Assembly (NCBI GenBank): GCA_964450385.1
Contig: CAYVEC010000021.1
Location: 1-30,876, forward strand
Length of the DNA: 30,876 bases
Reading direction: 5' to 3'
Origin: JAKLFA01 sp964450385
GTDB taxonomy: Bacteria > Omnitrophota > Gorgyraeia > Zapsychrales > JANLHA01
The notes below the pieces were generated by a model. That model made no database searches. It was not told the origin of the DNA and was given only the letters and a program-made list of their open reading frames with translations. Below, in pieces: positions 9,134 through 15,677 of the stretch (within the stretch, counting starts at the first letter, position 1; each line of letters opens with the position of its first letter). A program made the translations under genes and the position numbers.

Positions 9134-9696
9134 TCGTGATGATCGATAATTACGATTCATTTACCTATAATCTGGTTCAGTATTTGAGCGCCTGGGAACA
9201 CGATATCCGTGTCTTTCGAAATGACGCGATCTCCCTGGGTGAGATCGAACGTTTAAAGCCTGATCAGATTGTGATCTCGCCGGGCCCTAGTTCGCCGGAG
9301 CATGCCGGCATTTCGGTTGATGCGGTCCGTCACTTTGCGGGCAAGGTCCCGCTCTTGGGGGTCTGCCTGGGACATCAGGCGATCGGGCATGCCTTTGGGG
9401 GGAACATTGTTCACGCCCGCCGTCTGATGCATGGAAAGACCTCCCGGATCATGCATGATGGTCTGGACCTGTTTCGGGGGATGTCGAATCCTTTCGAGGC
9501 GACACGGTATCATTCGCTCGTGATCGAGCGCGAGACTTGTCCGGAATGTTTGGATATCACCGCCTGGAGCGATGATGATCAGGAGATCATGGGGGTAAGG
9601 CACAAGGAATTCCGGCTCTGGGGCGTTCAGTTCCATCCGGAGTCGATCCTGACCGCTGAGGGAAAGACGCTCTTGAAAAATTTTCTTGAACTATAA
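9130..9696 (+). CDS. trpG: Anthranilate synthase glutamine amidotransferase subunit
   Basis: Class I glutamine amidotransferase that supplies ammonia to TrpE for anthranilate synthesis; such subunits often also serve p-aminobenzoate synthase (PabA). Catalytic triad visible: Cys79 in GVCLGHQAIG, and His169 and Glu171 in QFHPESI. The N-terminus IDNYDSFTYNLVQYL is characteristic of TrpG/PabA. 188 residues. Assignment to tryptophan rests on the directly following trpD, trpC and trpF. No trpE or pabB is in the window, so the partner is encoded elsewhere. Confidence 0.94.
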   Translation: MIVMIDNYDSFTYNLVQYLSAWEHDIRVFRNDAISLGEIERLKPDQIVISPGPSSPEHAGISVDAVRHFAGKVPLLGVCLGHQAIGHAFGGNIVHARRLMHGKTSRIMHDGLDLFRGMSNPFEATRYHSLVIERETCPECLDITAWSDDDQEIMGVRHKEFRLWGVQFHPESILTAEGKTLLKNFLEL

Positions 9697-9702
9697 CATC
9701 AT

Positions 9703-10716
9703 ATGATGAAGTCGCATATTAATAAAGTCGTGCGGGGCGAGGATCTGACGCGGGCCGAGATGGATCAGGCGATGCGGCTCATCATGTCGGGTCGGATCCC
9801 GGTCGATGAGATCATGGTCTTTTTAGACGGGCTGCGCACGAAGCGCCCCACGGTTGAGGAGATTGTGGCGGCGGCGGATGTGATGAACGTCCACTGCCTG
9901 CCGGTCCGGTGCCGTGCCGCAACGGTCTTTGATCTGGTCGGAACCGGCGGTGACCGCAAACATACGTTTAATATTTCGACGATCTCGGCCCTGATCATTG
10001 CCTCAGCCGGTGTGACGGTGGCGAAGCATGGGAACAGGGCGGCCTCAAGCCGCTGCGGGAGCGCCGATGTCCTCGAGGCCTTGGGGGTCACGATCGCGTT
10101 AACCCCGGCCCAGGTTGAGTCCTGTCTCAATGATATCGGGATGGCGTTTTTATTCGCCCAGGCTTTTCATCCGTCGATGCGCCATGTGGCCCCAGCCCGA
10201 AAGCAGCTGGGCAAGGATACGATCTTTAATCTCTTGGGTCCGATTGCGAATCCGGCGCGGCCGACGCATCAGATGATCGGCGTCTATGATCGGTATTGGC
10301 TGGAGCCATTGGCGGAGGTCTTGCGGGAACGTGGATTGCGGCATGCAATGGTCGTTCATGCCGAGGACGGGATGGATGAGATCTCGACCGCTGCGGTGAC
10401 CTGGGCGGTTGAATGGGACGGGAAGTCGATGAAGTCGTTTTGTATTGATCCGCGTCATTTTGGCATCGCGCTTGTTGATGGGCGGCTCCTTGAGGGTGGG
10501 GACGCGGCCGATAACGCTAAGATCGTGCGCGCTATTCTCGACGGAGAGCCGGGGCCTCGGCGTGAGGCGATCCTTTTAAATGCCGGTGTTGGGCTTTATG
10601 TCGCGGACCGGGTCGCGTCGGTGGAGGAAGGGATTCGATTGGCCGCGGAGCGGATCGATTCGGGCGCGGCTCGGGCAACGCTTGAGCGGTTTATCATGGC
10701 AACGCAGCAATCATGA
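9703..10716 (+). CDS. trpD: Anthranilate phosphoribosyltransferase
   Basis: Second step of tryptophan synthesis, joining anthranilate to PRPP. The PRPP-binding loop is GTGGDRKHTFNIST, followed by AKHGNRAASSRCGSADVLEA (conserved anthranilate and PRPP contacts) and the FLFAQAFHPSMRHVAPARK block. 337 residues, typical for a stand-alone TrpD with no fused amidotransferase. Two consecutive ATG codons (9703, 9706) could start it, and no strong ribosome binding site is visible, so coupling to trpG six bases upstream is likely. The stop overlaps trpC. Confidence 0.96.
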   Translation: MMKSHINKVVRGEDLTRAEMDQAMRLIMSGRIPVDEIMVFLDGLRTKRPTVEEIVAAADVMNVHCLPVRCRAATVFDLVGTGGDRKHTFNISTISALIIASAGVTVAKHGNRAASSRCGSADVLEALGVTIALTPAQVESCLNDIGMAFLFAQAFHPSMRHVAPARKQLGKDTIFNLLGPIANPARPTHQMIGVYDRYWLEPLAEVLRERGLRHAMVVHAEDGMDEISTAAVTWAVEWDGKSMKSFCIDPRHFGIALVDGRLLEGGDAADNAKIVRAILDGEPGPRREAILLNAGVGLYVADRVASVEEGIRLAAERIDSGAARATLERFIMATQQS

Positions 10717-11543
10717 TGGTGAAGGGGGATACAGTGCCGGTCAATCCAGCTGATTTTCTTGAAGCGATCATCGCTGCCAAACGTCGTCGGATTGCTCAGC
10801 GCGCGGTCTTTCTGAAGAATATCCGGGAAAATGTTGCAGGGGTGCCGATGACGCGCTACGGAATCTTCCGCCAGAGCATCGCGCCGGCCGGCCGTGTGGC
10901 CCTGATCGCGGAAATCAAACGCGCGTCTCCCTCGAAGGGGATCTTGTGCCAGGATTTTGGGGTGTCATTCTTTGCCCGGGTGTATAAAGAAGGCGGGGCC
11001 GCGGCCCTGTCGGTGCTGACCGAAGAGGATTTTTTTATGGGCCGGCCTGATTATGTGCGTCTGGCCGCGGAATTTCAGCTCCCGGTCTTGGCAAAGGATT
11101 TTTTTATCGATGAGCTCCAGATCTATGAGGCCTATAGTTTCGGGGCGAGCGCGATTCTCCTTATTGCCACGATTCTCACGGATGACGTGATGAGGAGGTT
11201 TCTTGAAATTGCGCAGGGCTTGGACATGGACTGTCTGGTCGAGGTCCACACTGCCGACGAGCTGAAGCGTGCCTGTGATTGCGGGGCGACCCTGATTGGG
11301 ATCAACAATCGGGATTTGAGGACCTTTGCTGTTGATCTTGCGGTAAGCGATCGTTTGTTGCCGCTCGTTCCGTCGGGCTGTGTTCGGGTCGTTGAAAGCG
11401 GGATTCGCTCGCGAGAGGATGTCAGCCGGGTGGCCGCGGCGGGGGCAAATGCTGTGTTAATCGGAGAGGCCCTGGTCGCCTCATCGGATATTGTGGGTGC
11501 AATGCGCCAGATACTGGGGCCGGATGCCCCTCGGGAGACGTGA
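10713..11543 (+). CDS. trpC: Indole-3-glycerol-phosphate synthase
   Basis: TIM-barrel enzyme that decarboxylates and cyclises CdRP to indole-3-glycerol phosphate. Family signatures: AEIKRASPSKG (phosphate/catalytic Lys region), LAKDFFIDELQIYEA, GINNRDLRTF and VVESGIRSREDV, ending with IGEALV. 276 residues from ATG 10713, which overlaps the trpD stop. An alternative GTG at 10734 lies just behind AAGGGGG and would give the more usual N-terminus (VPVNPADFLEAII). Separate from trpF, unlike the fused enterobacterial enzyme. Confidence 0.96.
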   Translation: MMVKGDTVPVNPADFLEAIIAAKRRRIAQRAVFLKNIRENVAGVPMTRYGIFRQSIAPAGRVALIAEIKRASPSKGILCQDFGVSFFARVYKEGGAAALSVLTEEDFFMGRPDYVRLAAEFQLPVLAKDFFIDELQIYEAYSFGASAILLIATILTDDVMRRFLEIAQGLDMDCLVEVHTADELKRACDCGATLIGINNRDLRTFAVDLAVSDRLLPLVPSGCVRVVESGIRSREDVSRVAAAGANAVLIGEALVASSDIVGAMRQILGPDAPRET

Positions 11544-11545
11544 TA

Positions 11546-12175
11546 ATGACAAAGATCAAGATCTGCGGGATCACATCGGTGGAGGACGCGCTTTTGGCCG
11601 CCAAGTGTGGGGCCTGGGCGGTTGGGTTTATTTTTTATAAAAAGAGCCCGCGGTATATCGGGCCGTATAAAGCGAAAAAGATCATTGATGCCCTGCCGCC
11701 GTTTGTGACGCCGGTCGGGGTTTTTGTGGACACGCGCGAGGGTGCGGTGAAGGATATTTTGAATTTCTGCGGGATCGGCACAGCACAGTTCCACGGATCC
11801 GAGACGCCGGAGTACTGCCAGCGTTTTGCGAAACAGTATACGGTGACCAAGGCCCTGCGTATCGGCGATCATTTTGATGAAAAAGAGGCAGCGGCCTTTA
11901 AGGTCCGGGCGCTCCTCCTTGATACCTATGTAGCGGGTCAGCCCGGCGGGACCGGCCAGATCTTTGACTGGTCTGTCGCGCGCAAGCTTAAAAGCCTGGG
12001 CATGCCTATTATCGTCTCGGGCGGCCTCACGGAGAGTAATGTCGCTGAGGCCATCGAGGCAGTTCAGCCCTATGCCGTTGATGTCTCAAGCGGCGTCGAA
12101 GATCCCGGCGCCCCCGGCCGGAAGAATGAGCGCGCGGTCCGTTCGTTCTGCGAGCGCGTTCAGTTGCTCGTTTAA
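11546..12175 (+). CDS. trpF: Phosphoribosylanthranilate isomerase
   Basis: TIM-barrel isomerase that converts PRA to CdRP by Amadori rearrangement. The general base cysteine is in KIKICGIT at the N-terminus and the general acid aspartate in LLLDTYV; the C-terminal phosphate-binding strands read IIVSGGLTESNV and AVDVSSGVED. About 209 residues. The start ATG at 11546 lies two bases after the trpC stop; an in-frame GTG at 11540 overlaps it. No terminator is visible after the stop; the next 65 bases to the exonuclease start hold no recognisable element. Confidence 0.95.
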   Translation: MTKIKICGITSVEDALLAAKCGAWAVGFIFYKKSPRYIGPYKAKKIIDALPPFVTPVGVFVDTREGAVKDILNFCGIGTAQFHGSETPEYCQRFAKQYTVTKALRIGDHFDEKEAAAFKVRALLLDTYVAGQPGGTGQIFDWSVARKLKSLGMPIIVSGGLTESNVAEAIEAVQPYAVDVSSGVEDPGAPGRKNERAVRSFCERVQLLV

Positions 12176-12240
12176 CCTATTGGCTCGTCCCTGATATCCC
12201 TTGTCCTATCATGAATCGATCCCCGTTATGGAGGTGGCTG

Positions 12241-12927
12241 ATGCGTGCTGTTGTCTTTGATATCGAGACGGTGGGGTGCGAGTTTGACGATCTGGACACG
12301 AGGTCGCAGGAATATTTCTTGCGGTTCTGCCATTCTGGCGAGGAGGTCCGGGAGGCAAAGGAAGGGCTGAGCTTTTATCCGCTTACGGCCGAGGTTGTCG
12401 CTTTGGCCATGCTCGACGCGGAAACCCGTGAGGGCGCGGTATATTTTCAGGCCCCGGGTCATCAGGGGGTTTCGTTTAAGGACGGGGAGGTGCGGTTTTT
12501 CGGCGGCGATGAACGGATGATCGTGACGCGTTTCTGGCAGCAGCTCAGCCGGTTCGACCAGTTTGTGACGTTTAACGGCCGGCATTTTGACGGTCCGTTC
12601 TTGATGATCCGTTCGGCGATCTTGGGGGTTCGAGTTGGGTCGAATCTGGTCCCGTATCGCTATAGCGCTGAGCGTCATGTTGATTTGGCCGATCAGCTGA
12701 GCTGTTATGATTCCTTGCGGCGCAGATTTCCTCTTCACTTTTGGTGCCAGGCCTTTGGGATCGAGAGCCCGAAGATGGGCGGCGTTGACGGCCATGGGGT
12801 CGGTGACCTCTTTCGCCAGGGTCATTATGAAGAGATTGCCCGGTATTGCCTCGGTGATGTGCGCGCGACATGCGCTTTGTTCGATCATTGGAAACGGTAT
12901 ATGGCGGACTCGGGTCAGTCCAGGTGA
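12241..12927 (+). CDS. Predicted DEDDy 3'-5' exonuclease (PolB-exonuclease-like)
   Basis: RNase H-fold nuclease of the group described as 3'-5' exonucleases related to the PolB exonuclease domain. The three motifs are visible: Exo I VFDIETVG near the N-terminus, Exo II TFNGRHFDGPFL in the middle, and Exo III YCLGDVRAT (Y-x3-D) near the C-terminus, so all four metal-binding acids seem present. A stand-alone protein of about 228 residues with no polymerase domain; the biological substrate is unknown. ATG 12241 was chosen because GGAGGTGG sits just upstream; an in-frame ATG at 12211 has no such site. It lies between trpF and the GEMM RNA; a DNA or RNA repair role is inference. Confidence 0.82.
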   Translation: MRAVVFDIETVGCEFDDLDTRSQEYFLRFCHSGEEVREAKEGLSFYPLTAEVVALAMLDAETREGAVYFQAPGHQGVSFKDGEVRFFGGDERMIVTRFWQQLSRFDQFVTFNGRHFDGPFLMIRSAILGVRVGSNLVPYRYSAERHVDLADQLSCYDSLRRRFPLHFWCQAFGIESPKMGGVDGHGVGDLFRQGHYEEIARYCLGDVRATCALFDHWKRYMADSGQSR

Positions 12928-12999
12928 GATCGGGCGGTTTCGTCTGGAATGCTTGTTGGACAATGGGTTATGGGTCAGGATAAAAAGATTGGCTGGGCC

Positions 13000-13029
13000 T
13001 TGTTATCGGGTCCGTCTGCATGCTATATT
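13000..13029 (+). promoter_or_regulatory. Promoter of the GEMM RNA
   Basis: TTGTTA (13000-13005) and TATATT (13024-13029) are separated by 18 bases, and the -10 is preceded by TGC, an extended -10. Initiation is expected around 13035-13037, exactly where the 5' arm of the RNA's closing helix begins. The coincidence of predicted start and helix edge supports both calls. Bases 12928-12999 before it show nothing recognisable. Confidence 0.65.
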
Positions 13030-13205
13030 TAAAGTGAGCCGATAAAGGTAAACCCGGGGAAACCCGGGGGCGCAAAACCACAGACCTACGTTGTTTGAGA
13101 ACCGGGAAGGCCGGGCAGCTTGTCTGGGGGCCCCCCTAAGATGAGCGCGGCATCGAAGACGTGAACGGGTTGGTAAAACAATATGGTGGCTGGGTTGCCG
13201 AAGCA

Positions 13206-13231
13206 GACAAGTGATGACATCATCCTTTGTC
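13206..13231 (+). promoter_or_regulatory. Alternative hairpin competing with the closing helix
   Basis: GACAA (13206-13210) can pair with TTGTC (13227-13231) and GATG (13213-13216) with CATC (13221-13224) around ACAT. This local hairpin uses bases also needed for the 3' arm of the 13-bp closing helix, so the two are mutually exclusive. That is the layout of an anti-terminator, but no experiment supports it and the stem is modest. Confidence 0.4.
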
Positions 13232-13242
13232 GGCTCTTTTTT
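13224..13242 (+). terminator. First terminator: 3' arm of closing helix plus T tract
   Basis: CCTTTGTCGGCTC pairs with the very 5' end of the RNA (13036-13048) and is followed at once by TTTTTT (13237-13242). The arm is a normal length for an intrinsic terminator, but its partner is about 175 bases away, across the whole aptamer. Confidence 0.55.
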
Positions 13243-13252
13243 CCGATCTCTC

Positions 13253-13280
13253 CGGTCGCATCGCATGCGGCCGTTTTTTT
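13253..13280 (+). terminator. Intrinsic terminator after the GEMM RNA
   Basis: CGGTCGCAT (13253-13261) and ATGCGGCCG (13265-13273) form a nine-pair stem (one G-U) with a CGC loop, followed by seven T (13274-13280). It is a strong, self-contained Rho-independent terminator ten bases after the first T tract. Together with the downstream promoter-like element it argues that the GEMM RNA is usually a separate transcript. Confidence 0.85.
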
Positions 13281-13351
13281 GTGTGTTTCGTCTCCAGTTG
13301 TTTCTTCGTTTGACTTTTTAAGAAATAGTGTATTTGTCCCTGTCTTCTTGC

Positions 13352-13357
13352 TATAAT
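13352..13357 (+). promoter_or_regulatory. Possible extended -10 promoter for the M20 cluster
   Basis: TATAAT at 13352-13357 preceded by TTGC (extended -10). No good -35 lies at the proper spacing; TTGACT at 13310-13315 is too far upstream to pair with it. The first coding start is about 37 bases downstream. The same TGCTATA core precedes the GEMM RNA and the M3 peptidase gene. The rest of 13281-13393 is T-rich with nothing else recognised. Confidence 0.45.
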
Positions 13358-13393
13358 GCCTCCTGATTTTTCGACGATCATCGGAGGGGCATG

Positions 13394-13696
13394 ATGGGCC
13401 GCAAGTTTTTACGCGTGTATCAAAAATTTGATGTGCCGGATGTCCGGGAGCACACCCTGATCTATGGGGACCTGTCAGCTGCCTGTTCGAAGTGTAACGC
13501 CCTTGATATCGCCTTTACGGCGCCGTTGTGTCCGGAATGTCGGACGGATTTTAAGTATATCGCCTTTCGGAACGTCAGACACCATCTTCCAAAACTCGAG
13601 AAGATGTTCTCGGAAAATCCCAAGGTTGTTTTTATTGACTTTGATGATTATCAACGGATACTGGCCGAGAGCAAGGCCGAGGAGTTTTGGGGATGA
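13394..13696 (+). CDS. Unrecognised small protein with two CxxC motifs
   Basis: About 100 residues. I do not recognise the family. Visible features are CSKC and CPEC about 17 residues apart in the first half (a likely zinc ribbon), followed by a segment predicted as helix and strand (HHLPKLEKMF, VVFIDFDDYQRIL) and a short acidic end. No signal peptide or membrane segment. The start follows CGGAGGGG; ATG 13391 and ATG 13394 are both possible and the latter has better spacing. The stop overlaps the M20 peptidase start (ATGA), so the two are probably made together. It is the first gene after the GEMM RNA, and thus the first candidate target if that RNA acts in cis. A metal or nucleic-acid binding role is only inferred. 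Confidence 0.72.
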   Translation: MGRKFLRVYQKFDVPDVREHTLIYGDLSAACSKCNALDIAFTAPLCPECRTDFKYIAFRNVRHHLPKLEKMFSENPKVVFIDFDDYQRILAESKAEEFWG

Positions 13697-14856
13697 TACA
13701 GCCTGACCGGTTGACCGGATTGACCCAAAAGGTGCTCGGGATGAATTCGGAAAATCCCCCGGGGAATGAGTGGGCCCTCGGGAAATTCATTGAGCGCCAG
13801 ATGAAGGCGCTTCGTGGTGTTGACGTCAAGACCTACGAGTTCGCCCCTCGGAGGCCGAATGTCATCGCGGTGCTGAAAGGCGCGGCCCCGCGCCGGATCG
13901 CGTCTGAGCGATCCATCTTGATCACGCCTCATTATGATACGGTCCCGGTCGGCGGCGGATGGTTGCGCGATCCCTGGGGCCGGGATATCATTCAGGGCCG
14001 GATCTACGGCCGCGGGGCGAGTGACGACAAGGGCAATACGGCGGTAGCGATGGAGGTCGTGCGTTCGATCGTTGAGGACCGGCGTGTTTTAAATCATGAT
14101 TTGATCTTGGCGGCAACCGTTGATGAGGAGACCGGGAGCCAGGCTGGTATTGTGCCGCTTTTAGAGAAACGCATTCTTCGACCCGGGTATGGGTTGATTC
14201 TGGATTCGGATGAGGGCCATGCGATTATCGCTCAAAAGGGGTTGATCCATGCGCGGGTCAGGATCTTTGGAAAAAAGGCCCACGGGGCGTACAATTGGCG
14301 CGGAGTGAATGCGATCGAGATCGCGGCACGCGTCATTGAACGGATCAAACGTCATCGGTTTGCTTTTAAACGGCATCCGCTTCTTCAGCCGCCGACGGTG
14401 AACATCGGGACGATCCGTGGAGGTGACAAGGTCAATATGGTGGCTGACCTCTGTGAATTTTCCGTTGACCTGCGCTATCTGCCGGGGACGCGGGGCCGGG
14501 ATGTTTTGGCTCAGATTCGGAAGATCATTGCGATGGAGACTCGAAAGTTTGAGATCGTTATCGATGATATGCAGTCTCCCTATGAGATCCCGGCGAATGA
14601 TCCTTTTGTGCGGCATTATCTGGAGCAGGCGCGTGCCCTGCGTTGTCGTGCCGAGGTCCGGGGCAGTGAAGGGGCGACGGTCATGACCTTCTTTCAGCGT
14701 TATGGGATCCCGGCCTTTGCAACGGGGTATGGGGCGAGCGGCACGGCGCATGCGACCGATGAGTATGCTCGGGTCTCGACGCTGATCAAAGGGGCGCAGC
14801 TGCTTGAGCGGTTTATCATTCAATTCGACCGATTTCTGGCAGAGGGGAAAAAATAA
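13693..14856 (+). CDS. M20-family metallopeptidase / deacylase
   Basis: Di-zinc hydrolase of the ArgE/DapE/CPG2 group, about 387 residues. Metal ligands are visible: His80 in PHYDTVP, Asp111 in GRGASDDKGN, the base/ligand pair Glu145-Glu146 in DEETGS, an aspartate in DSDEGHA, and a late histidine in GTAHATDEYA. A lid/dimerisation domain lies between, starting near KGLIHARVRIFGKKAHGAYN. The substrate (N-acyl amino acid, succinyl-diaminopimelate or a dipeptide) cannot be fixed from sequence. ATG 13693 overlaps the upstream stop. The DUF3108 gene begins directly after its stop. Confidence 0.88.
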   Translation: MIQPDRLTGLTQKVLGMNSENPPGNEWALGKFIERQMKALRGVDVKTYEFAPRRPNVIAVLKGAAPRRIASERSILITPHYDTVPVGGGWLRDPWGRDIIQGRIYGRGASDDKGNTAVAMEVVRSIVEDRRVLNHDLILAATVDEETGSQAGIVPLLEKRILRPGYGLILDSDEGHAIIAQKGLIHARVRIFGKKAHGAYNWRGVNAIEIAARVIERIKRHRFAFKRHPLLQPPTVNIGTIRGGDKVNMVADLCEFSVDLRYLPGTRGRDVLAQIRKIIAMETRKFEIVIDDMQSPYEIPANDPFVRHYLEQARALRCRAEVRGSEGATVMTFFQRYGIPAFATGYGASGTAHATDEYARVSTLIKGAQLLERFIIQFDRFLAEGKK

Positions 14857-15606
14857 ATGGGAAGCGGCATCTGGCGACACGGTTTATGCGGGGCCCTCAT
14901 TGTGATCTGGGGTCTTGGAGGGGGGGCGATGGTATCGGCTGAGGTCTATGCGACGGGAGAGAGGGTGACTTACGCGATCCGTCAGGCTGGGATCAAGGTC
15001 GGCGATGCGGTGACGACCTATGAGGGTCCGGTCGATCATCATGGCCGCGATTTGATCCTCATTGTTTTTAAGGCCGATGGGTTTAATTTTTTTGATGAGG
15101 AAAAGATCTATGCGGATCCCGTGACCCTCCTGCCGGTTCGGGTTGAGCGCGATGTGAATATCTTTGGCAAAAAGGAGCAGATCGTTGAGGAGTATGATCA
15201 GTCAGCCGGCCGGGTGACCCTTACGAAAATGAAAAACGGAAAAATCGTGGAAGAGACGGTTATTTCCAAGACCCCGCCGATCGATAATCTGTATTGTTTC
15301 ATCTATCGTTACCGAAGGACAGGTGTTTTTGATATCGGGTCACGGATCGAGATGCGGCTCCCCACGAAGGACGTCGCTTTTGAGATCAAGAAGTCACAGA
15401 CCCTGACTGTCCGCGGGCAGAGACGGGAGACCGTGTTTATGCAGAGCGTCCCCAAACAATATCAGGTCTGGTTTGACCAGGGCACGGGGAAGGTTCCTGT
15501 ACGGATCGATGGGGCAATGGGCATGGCCCGGACCCACATGATCTGGACTGGGGAAGGATCGGCCGTTGAAGAGACGCCGGGCCTTGATGCGCCGGATTCC
15601 CCATAG
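14857..15606 (+). CDS. DUF3108-type exported protein
   Basis: 249 residues. The N-terminus is a likely Sec signal peptide: basic WRHG, hydrophobic GALIVIWGLGGGAMV, then a probable cleavage after VSA before EVYATGE. The mature part is rich in beta strands and follows the DUF3108 pattern: GERVTYAIRQAGIKVGDA at the front, an AD-P-TLLPVR-E-R stretch in the middle, YRYRR, and a final VPVRID. DUF3108 proteins are thought to be periplasmic or envelope lipid/outer-membrane related; their function is not established. The start lies immediately after the M20 stop, behind AGAGGGG. The family call comes from pattern memory, so moderate confidence. Confidence 0.7.
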   Translation: MGSGIWRHGLCGALIVIWGLGGGAMVSAEVYATGERVTYAIRQAGIKVGDAVTTYEGPVDHHGRDLILIVFKADGFNFFDEEKIYADPVTLLPVRVERDVNIFGKKEQIVEEYDQSAGRVTLTKMKNGKIVEETVISKTPPIDNLYCFIYRYRRTGVFDIGSRIEMRLPTKDVAFEIKKSQTLTVRGQRRETVFMQSVPKQYQVWFDQGTGKVPVRIDGAMGMARTHMIWTGEGSAVEETPGLDAPDSP

Positions 15607-15616
15607 GTGAACAGGC

Positions 15617-15645
15617 TTTACAGCCGTGTTCTTTTGTGTTTAAAT
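15617..15645 (+). promoter_or_regulatory. Weak promoter candidate before trpBA
   Basis: TTTACA (15617-15622) and TTAAAT (15640-15645) are 17 bases apart in the 71-base gap before trpB. The -10 matches only four of six positions. No trp leader peptide, T-box or attenuator is visible here. Confidence 0.35.
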
Positions 15646-15677
15646 GACGCGTTGCTCGGGACCACACAGGTGAGATC

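Larger units (their letters stand above)
13036..13242 (+). ncRNA. GEMM-I (cyclic-di-GMP-I) aptamer RNA with long P3 extension
   Basis: The aptamer core is seen directly. GGUAAACC (13047-13054) leads into P2, CGGG-GAAA-CCCG (13055-13066), with the conserved GAAA tetraloop. Then come CGCAAAACCA (13071-13080) and P3. P3 has a near-canonical 11-nt tetraloop receptor, CCUACG (13085-13090) with UAUGG (13182-13186), and the 3' core GGCUGGGUUGCCGAAG (13188-13203). Changes from consensus are compatible with pairing: CAG (13081-13083) with CUG (13190-13192) replaces CGG/CCG. The guanine equivalent to G20 of the Vibrio Vc2 aptamer seems retained at 13048, suggesting cyclic-di-GMP rather than cGAMP. P3 continues as UUGUUU/AAACAA (13091-13096 / 13176-13181) around about 80 extra bases. 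The ends pair perfectly: GAGCCGATAAAGG (13036-13048) with CCTTTGTCGGCTC (13224-13236, one G-U), followed by six T. It could be a riboswitch or a free RNA. Confidence 0.88.

Noticed and set aside
13100..13171. A second, tandem aptamer inside the P3 extension
   Set aside because: The extension has no second copy of the AAACC, CAAA or GUUGCC core elements.
13036..13203. GEMM-Ib (cGAMP) riboswitch
   Set aside because: The position equivalent to G20 appears to be guanine (13048), which favours cyclic-di-GMP; a ligand test would be needed to be certain.
13036..13242. 6S RNA, SRP RNA, tmRNA or RNase P RNA as identity of the non-coding RNA
   Set aside because: Paired ends and length fit 6S superficially, but the signature sequences of these RNAs are missing while the GEMM-I core elements are all present in order.
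13003..13266. Minus-strand open frame of 87 codons over the GEMM RNA
   Set aside because: It covers the structured RNA, has no ribosome binding site and an Arg/Pro-rich composition typical of a random GC-rich frame.
14161..14880. 239-codon minus-strand frame inside the M20 gene
   Set aside because: Shadow of the conserved plus-strand gene, with no recognisable domain or start signals.
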